A program made the translations under genes and the position numbers. 64,000 bases of DNA from Patagioenas fasciata (taxonomy: Eukaryota > Chordata > Aves > Columbiformes > Columbidae), in contig NC_092526.1 of NCBI RefSeq assembly GCF_037038585.1, positions 34,981,501 to 35,045,500 of the forward strand, written 5' to 3'. Below the pieces are notes generated by a model. That model was not told the origin of the DNA. It saw only the letters and a program-made list of their open reading frames with translations, and searched no databases. Of the stretch, positions 56,766 to 64,000 are shown piece by piece (position 1 is the stretch's first letter; every line of letters starts with the position of its first letter).

Positions 56766-59700
56766 TCTTCCCCCAAGTGATGATCACCTCTTGGCACAGC
56801 ATAATTGAATTTGAGTCAGACAGGGTGTTCCTGAAGATAGGCTTGCTGCAAAAATAGAGGTGACACTGAAAGCCATGCAGCAATGGGGGAGTTTAAACTC
56901 TGTATTCTCCCCAAGTCTTTATGAGGCAGAAACCATGTTATCTCTCAGTGGTGGAGATGGCCCTTTGCCATGAGCGCTCCTCGGATTGCTGACTAGGCTG
57001 AGATGGAAAGCTAGTATTTTGTGACATGTTATGGAGGAGCAGATTTCCTCCTCATGGGATGAAGCTCCTCTCCTTAACCAGCAGCCTGTGAGGTGATCCA
57101 TCCTGGAGCTGTGAGCTGCTGGCCCTTGGAGCTTGCTGTATGTGAGAGATAGGATCTTGTGGAACAGAGCACTGCTCCTGTGCCTGGGAGCTTGCAGCCC
57201 CACAGGACGGTGTTGAAAGGGCTCTTCCTTTAGTTTCTCTTCTGCTGCCCCAAGGAGTTCAGAGGAACAGCTGAAGGGCCACTTCTGGCTGATTCTTATT
57301 GCATATCAAAAGTAAGGGTTGGCCCTTGGTGCTCTGGGCTGACCTTTTTTCTTTGCAGACACTGTCAGGGATGAGGGTTGCTGCTGTGAATGGCTGTCCT
57401 GGAGTCTCCTGTGAGCAGTCATGGGAGCCCCGTGGGGTCTGGTCTCCCTGGATGTGCAAAGTGTAATTATGGTCCTGTGTCCCCGTTTCTGTTCTGTTTG
57501 GTCTACGTGGAAAGCTGTCTCCTTCCCCAGTTTTGACCAGCAGCCACATCCAGTGGAAGCTGAGCCAGTGGTTTCTGGTTTTTAACAGCTCCCAAATGAC
57601 CTGGTTCTTCACTGAAACTTCTGTGGCAATGCAACTACTTCTTTTCTGCCTTTTGCGGTCAGCACACCATGGCCAGACAGTTGCCAGTGCTCTCCAAGGA
57701 CAGCTGGTTTGACGTATCACGCCAGCTCCTTATTTCCAGGGAAACCATACAGCTTCATTTCAGCTATGGAGAGTCACAAGCTGAATCTATTAAGAGCTCT
57801 TTTCAGTGGCCTATTAGCTGTTCGTTTTGCAAAGCATTGACTTAAATAGTTGTTGTTAGGCTGACAGCAGGCACTTGCAAATAAAGAGAAGACAAAACTG
57901 ATTCTTTAAAGAAATGTTGTACTTGAGAAGCTTTCCTGTGTTGTACTGTTTATCTGCTTGAGCGCACTATTACAGCTGTTGTTGCTTTTTCAGCACATGT
58001 GAAAGGTTGCAAAATATATCTATTTTCTGTTGTATGCTTTACTTTGCATCTGGAATAGGGAGATGCCATGTTAGGTAGAATTAACAGCATTAGTTATTGA
58101 ATATTGCATTTTTAACATTGCACAGATCATTGCATTTAAGTAGGTAGGATAAATATTAATTAAAATACTTAATCTGATAGACTTGTAGAAGGACTGGAAA
58201 ATCAATTCCATTGCTCTAAGGAGCTTTCTTGTTCAGAATTTTTTTTCTCAATTCTTTCTAAACTTTGGTGTCTTGCTGTGCTTACTGAACTTATTTCTTC
58301 TGCACTGCTGTATCTCAAAGCAATTGCTCTATAAAACACCACAGTGGTGAGGATAGAGAACAGTGAATTTCAGTGGGAAACATTAACATGCATTACATAT
58401 AAAATGAAATAGTGAGCTTTTAAGATGCCTTGATGGAGAAATGAATATGCAGCCAAAAACCATCTTGGGGTTGGAAAAGGTGCTGATGCACAGATGAATT
58501 TGACTTACTGTAGAAAGACTGTAATAAAAGAACTTGCCTTGTCCTTGTGTCCTTTCTGCATTAATGGCAAAAGCATCAGAGTAACTGTGTTTTTACTTGT
58601 CAGGATCTAAGAAGCCATGATGCTTTTGATAAACCGTAAGGCTTAGCTGTCTGCAGGGATTGTAAATTATTCCCAGGACAAGCAGGGTAACAGGAACAGT
58701 AATTCAGGTTTCATTCTCTTTGCTGTCTTTTTGGTAAGATCTCCACAAAATGCTGCTGCTGCTCCCTCTGAACTGCTATTCTTCTTTGTCTTGGGGAACT
58801 GCCACCAGCACGGATGGAGCTGAGTGTCTGTGAGCAGGAACTGTAAGAGTTGTGCAGTGAATGGGGAGCCCATCAGCTCCCCAACAAAATGCTGAGGAGG
58901 TATGTGTGCAAGGCTCCCTCTTGCATCCTTTTCTCTATTTTGCACCACCCACTGGGCTTGGCCAAGGCTCTGCCCTTCCCAGGGACCTTTCCAACCTCTG
59001 CTCCTTCCCCAAGGACCTACCTTGGACCCCCTGGCTGGGCAAAGATGGGTGGGCTTGTACTGCCTGAGGGCTTGAATGGAAATACTCTGTCTGACATGGC
59101 TTCAATGTTTTTACTGAAGTCGTTTGGGATATTTTACAATTAGCTTGAAGTCGTTTGCGTCACATGGTGAATGTCATTATGATGAGATAATTAGGCCAAG
59201 TATCTCAAACTCATCAATGGAATCCTTCCTGACAGGTGCCTCATCTGAGGCATGTTGAATGTGCCCCTTGGTTTCAGGACATCTGTAACCTGCCTCCAGG
59301 TATGAGATGAGACTGCTCACTCTACATAATGGTCAAAGAAAAGCCTGTTCTCTGCTTTTATTTTTACATCCGAACTCATGGGTCCAAAATAAAAATTGAG
59401 CTTGAGAGCACATGTTTATGTTCTTCTTGTTCCAGGTGCTTGCTGCTTCTCTGACCTTTTCCTCTGCAAAATGCTAACGCAAATGTTTTTTTAGGGAAGG
59501 GGTCAGGCGTTTCCATGGAGAGAATGGAAGTGGATACAGCTGTGCACTTCTGTGGTCTTCATTTTGTGTCTGGCAGACTGGCATTGGAAAATACTGTTTC
59601 CTTAACAGCCAGCCTGGCAGAGCAGCACCCAGCTAGGGCTATCTCCCTGTCATCTACCTGAAGCCACCCTGTGTCTTGAGTATTTCTTTTTTTCCTATTC

Positions 59701-62700
59701 CCTTCTGCCCTTCTCCTGGCCTGCCTTTTTCTTTTTTCTTTAAAAGCAAACAAAAAAAATCTCCATGCATACTTGTTAGTAAACAGATATCCTGAATTTA
59801 GAGATGATGACAAGTACATGTTTATCTTTTGCTTCTGGCTGTCCTGCTGTTTGTGCTCACGATACAGACCTTAGTGTTGCGTTGCTGACATCTTCAATTA
59901 TAGTTGTTATGTACTTGTAAAGCTCTGTGCACCAAATAAGCTGGCTTGGGCTTTTGAGTTTGTATGCCACAAGTCAGCTACTAGTGACTGTGTGTTTCCA
60001 CTTGAAGTAGTGCATTGTCATCTCACTGTCCTGCAGCCTTCTACCCAGGGATGATGGGTACTGTGTTACTGAAAGGATGCACAACATGTGGCTCTGCTGT
60101 TTAATTCTTCTAGCACAGTCTCTGGCCTCAGTGCAATGTGAGGCTACCTTTCACATCAGGGAAAAGTCCAACATGCAAGAAAAGACATTTTTGCAGTAGC
60201 GGAGGATGTGAGTGCGGTCTGAGAGTAACAGGTGATTGCAAGTGAGTGTCCTGAGACCAAAAGAGAGGTTACTCCTGTCACCCCAGAGTCAGCAGTCCTC
60301 TCTGACAGGCAGTGGCCGAAGTGTGACCATCCTTGTTTGCATGCAAAGAAAAAGCTGCATTTTGCTGAGGCGTTTAAGTGAATTCTATTTCTTTTGCATT
60401 GTAACAAATTTATGGTAATTATACATATAATTACTTGGGACAAATATTTTAACATGTGCTGTCCTCTGTTAATGGAGAAGCTCTGTCTTTGCACGTAACA
60501 ATATTATAGATGATGTCCAGGAGTAACCACATTTGTGTTTCTTCTTCAAATGAATGAACATGATTAAGAGGCTGAAGACTATGTGGCTTTGTAGAAATAA
60601 CACTTGCTAAGCTTTCGGTGAATAGCCATCTTTGGCAATGATATTGAAATAGAATTTAACAAAAAATCCAAAACCACAAAAACTTGAGTGGAAGAGATAA
60701 GAACATTTTGAACAAATTTACAGATGAAATAAATGATTAAGCTCATGGACACCTTGCATAATACAAATTGGGTAGTCAAGGTCATGTGCAGTAACCTTTT
60801 AAAGTAATAGACCTCCTTCATGTTGTCAGCTCTTTATGTGAAGAGACAGTAGGTAGTCTTTCTGGAGATGAACAATGAAGCACCAAACATATAGTTGCAT
60901 TAACAGGGTAATGAGAGAGAACTGGAATGAAAAGTGTATTTGCTGTATTCTCATCACCCATTTTCTTGACTCCACAGTGAAGATTTTCAGGCCAGGAGGA
61001 TGTTTAAGTTGCAGTTCCGAAGATCTTAAGGAATTTAGGTGGATATATAAGGTGCAGAGCTCCTGCGACCAAATAACTTTTGCAGCAAGACAGGACATGA
61101 TTAAAGTAAGGGTTTCTCATGAGTACAGAGGCTGTGAGTGATTTAAAGTAGACTCTAGCATCTCCTCTTCCTGGCAGCTGGGCAAATTAATTTTCTTCTG
61201 CTTGTGACAAGCCCTGTCATAGGATGATGTGGACAATATGGTCATGTCTGCTGGAAATGCTTATATGTGAGATGCAATATTTTGGGATGAATGTTTAATG
61301 TCACTGTCTGATATGTGGAAGGCTTTGAGTTCGTGTTTTTGGAACAAGCCTATGACTGGGCAGCATTTCAGTTCTCTTCCAAAATAAAGAGACTGGAGTG
61401 ACCAGCTCAGTGCATCCCTAAAATGCAGGTAGGTTTAAGGTATGCTCTCCGTGAACATGCTGCATAGTTCACAAGTATGTGGGCAAGCTTTGGAAACCAG
61501 TGCCTTCTGGAGACACAGCAGATATGTCTAAATTACTTGCAGATGTTACCCTGGTTATCAATTGGACATTTCATTCTAGTTGCTGCATGCTTCATGTCAG
61601 TTGTGCTAAGTCCAGCATGTGGGGCTGAATATGTTTTCAACTGTTGCCTTGTCATCCCTGGTGCTTCTCCAGAGCATGTCTTTAGTTACTCCTTTACAGC
61701 TGGGGGACCCTGGTGGCCCAGCTACCAAGACCTGGGCTCAGTTTTCATGGGGATGCTCTTTTACAGTTGATTTTTTTGACAACCTGTGGCAACCTGGTCT
61801 TCAAAAGTGATCTGCAAGACAGGAATTATGTATCCTGGGAGATCCAGGCTTGGACACCACTCTAAAACCTTAACCCATACTTTTTTTTTCTCTGACATCC
61901 AGGGCTTTTCCTTTCTTCTTAAAATGTTGATGCTTCGAGCTGAGTCTTTCATTCTTGCAGCTATTTCTGCTTGTGTTCTCTTCTATATCTTTAAATCAGC
62001 TGGTGAGTGTCTTTTTATAAAGTTGCAGTCTCTCTTCTGATCAGCATTATTTATAGATAAGATCTATATGTTGACTATCTGTTGACTATTAGTATATCGT
62101 GTGGGCTCTTTTTTTAGCTGAAGCCAGCATTTTTCTAAGAATATTCTTGGTTTAATGTAAGCATCAAAGGATTTCTGATCACTGTGGGATTATTTGGCTA
62201 CGACACAGTGTTATCTTGCTTGGATTGGTCTTAAACTTCAGAGGAAGCAAGCCAAAGTCACAGTGAAATCGGTTTGATAGTTAAGAAGATGTTACTGCAC
62301 ATGACAAGCTCACAAGCTGAAGTCTCATGGACATGATGGGTTTCCCTGGTGTGTCACCCTGGCTCTGAATGAATGAAAGGCTGGAAAGCAGGAGAGGAGG
62401 CAGGTGCAGCCATCTGAGTGCAGCTTATTTGGGCTTTGTAAGAAGTGCTTTACTGTGCAGAGCTTGTCCCTGTGTAGACACATTTTAAGCCAGATAGATT
62501 ACACTCCGGGTAGTTTGTGATCGATGTACAAGTTCTTTCTTCAATGGATTGTTTTTCTTGGTGGCTTTTCCCCCCCCTAAAAGCTGGCTGAAATGTAAAA
62601 TTGTTTTCTCTCTGGCGAAGGCTAGATGCACACAGCAGGGAATCAGCTCTTGCAGCATGGAGTCCAGCTCAGGGTTTATGTCCAAGTTCTTTTTTATAAT

Positions 62701-64000
62701 TCACACCCTGTATTCTGGGAGTATCTGTAATTACCATTTTCCAGCACAGGTGCTGCATTTATGTAGCCTGGACAGCTCAGCCTGACTGGCTCTTGTCAAA
62801 CTTGTGTCTTGAAGTCGTGCTAGAGCATATCGTAGACACCAAGCAATGGGAAATGAAATATAGCTTTGAGATTACTTGCTCTGATTTGGATTTTCTTATC
62901 TGTATTGAGATGTCATCAATACATACTTTTCCTAGTCTTGCATTTTCCTCCATCAGGCTTCCCTCTAATGGCTTTTGCTTCTGCTTTATAATGAAAGAAT
63001 CCTCTGTCTAGTATTTTTGTCTCCCCATCAGAGTGTGCTCTGATCACCAATGATGCACTTCTACATCGTTGCTCTCCAGTTCATTTTCCAGGTATCTCAA
63101 TAACTTGTAGAGTTCTTGAAACCTTGCTGGTCTTATGCATGGCTTCTTTGGGACAGTTATGCCTCAGCAATAAAAAAAAAGAGGACTGTCTCTTAATTGT
63201 CCTGAGGTTATGCATAAAATGACTGAAAACTTTTTAAGCTAGGGAGTTTTATGTAGGACTTGATTTTGGCTGGTAATCTTACACACTTGTTCTTTTGTTA
63301 CAGTGGCTCAGACAGTCTCATTTTGTGAGAATGGTTTGCTTTTCTAGTCCCTAGATATGACCTTGTTTGGCTTTATTTGAACATGCCTCTGTCTAGCAGT
63401 CTAATCTCTTTGAAACTGTTTTAACTATTTAGCGTTCTCCAATGGTTGTTCTTACCTGCAGACTTAATTGTAACTTGGCTTCAGTTATAACACAGGTTGA
63501 TCACATGGGATTCCTGGACATATCACCTCTAAATGCTGATTCCCTATTGATAATTAAGCTTTGAGACCTGTTGATTAACCAATTTAAGTTTGTTCTATGT
63601 CTTGTCTTAGCATTAGTATTGTAACAACATAGTAACCAAATGGTGATGCCTGACTGTGTTATGCTTTCCAGACCCTTGGTGCTCAGAACGTGACATCTCT
63701 CAATCAAATTAATTAACAAAAACTTATAAAAATAATGTTATAAAAACAACATAATTAATGTCAATAAAAATTACAGTCCTTTAAATATTTTTACTTGGTT
63801 TCATCCTGACTACTGCAGTGTGTCCAGGGTTGATTTGGACCATCTATAAAACATTGAACTGAAGACTGGATGAAAAGTGTAAAGTTATCTTGGAACTACC
63901 TTTGTTCAAAGGCTTTTCATGAGCTAATCTGAACAGTCCAGAGGATTCTTTTTGAAAAGATTCTGAAGTTATCTGATATTAGTAGTTTCTATTCAGCATT

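Larger units (their letters stand above)
52916..64000. other. Intergenic DNA, no gene identified
   Basis: No supported gene. Homopolymers lie at 53495-53507 and about 56727-56765. A C-then-T tract lies at 56548-56578, an AT palindrome at 54820-54839, and a very AT-rich stretch with several AATAAA-like words at 63700-63780. A 153-codon minus frame at 57259-57720 is not recognisable. Confidence 0.4.

Noticed and set aside
57259-57720. 153-codon minus-strand frame
   Set aside because: Residue text shows no domain; several + strand stops interrupt any alternative; a gene call is not supported.
1-64000. CRISPR arrays, operons, prophage, insertion sequences
   Set aside because: The DNA is vertebrate: intron-containing gene, CR1 and LTR repeats. 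No regularly spaced repeats with unique spacers were seen.

Overview
The window looks like nuclear DNA from a bird. The evidence is intron-split coding sequence with GT-AG junctions, no operons or CpG-dense promoters, one clear gene whose protein reads as the vertebrate secreted phosphoprotein SPP2 (Spp24), a 5'-truncated antisense CR1 LINE, and several solo or partial LTRs of types common in bird genomes. It is not bacterial, and most short open frames in it are chance.

Layout. Positions 1-308 hold part of an old retroviral LTR cut by the window edge. Positions 309-8195 are non-coding and lie upstream of SPP2. SPP2 runs on the + strand: a FOXA-like site and TATA box at about 8.2-8.3 kb, then six coding exons (8367-8415, 8520-8644, 10014-10136, 11780-11890, 13556-13610, 13994-14094). 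Together they encode 187 residues with every splice phase consistent. A strong splice donor ten bases after the stop codon suggests the 3' UTR is itself spliced.

From 14.1 to 64 kb I find no confident gene: about 50 kb of intergenic DNA. In mammals SPP2 lies between TRPM8 and a gene-poor interval leading to ARL4C. By analogy this stretch is probably the same desert; that is inference. It contains a CR1 fragment (19.24-19.58 kb, - strand), a near full-length LTR (33.11-33.98 kb, - strand), a 5' fragment of the same LTR family in the opposite orientation (41.17-41.36 kb, + strand), another probable LTR (52.26-52.92 kb, - strand), homopolymer and (TTTTG)n-like tracts, and one splice-bounded candidate exon of unknown identity on the - strand (28292-28548). 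Several AT-rich, homeodomain-site-rich blocks look like possible distal enhancers, but conservation cannot be tested here.

I see no RNA gene, CRISPR array, intact retroelement reading frame or clearly novel system. The most useful leads are the candidate exon, the spliced SPP2 3' UTR, a 20-base homeobox-type palindrome at 54820, and nested inverted repeats in SPP2 intron 3.
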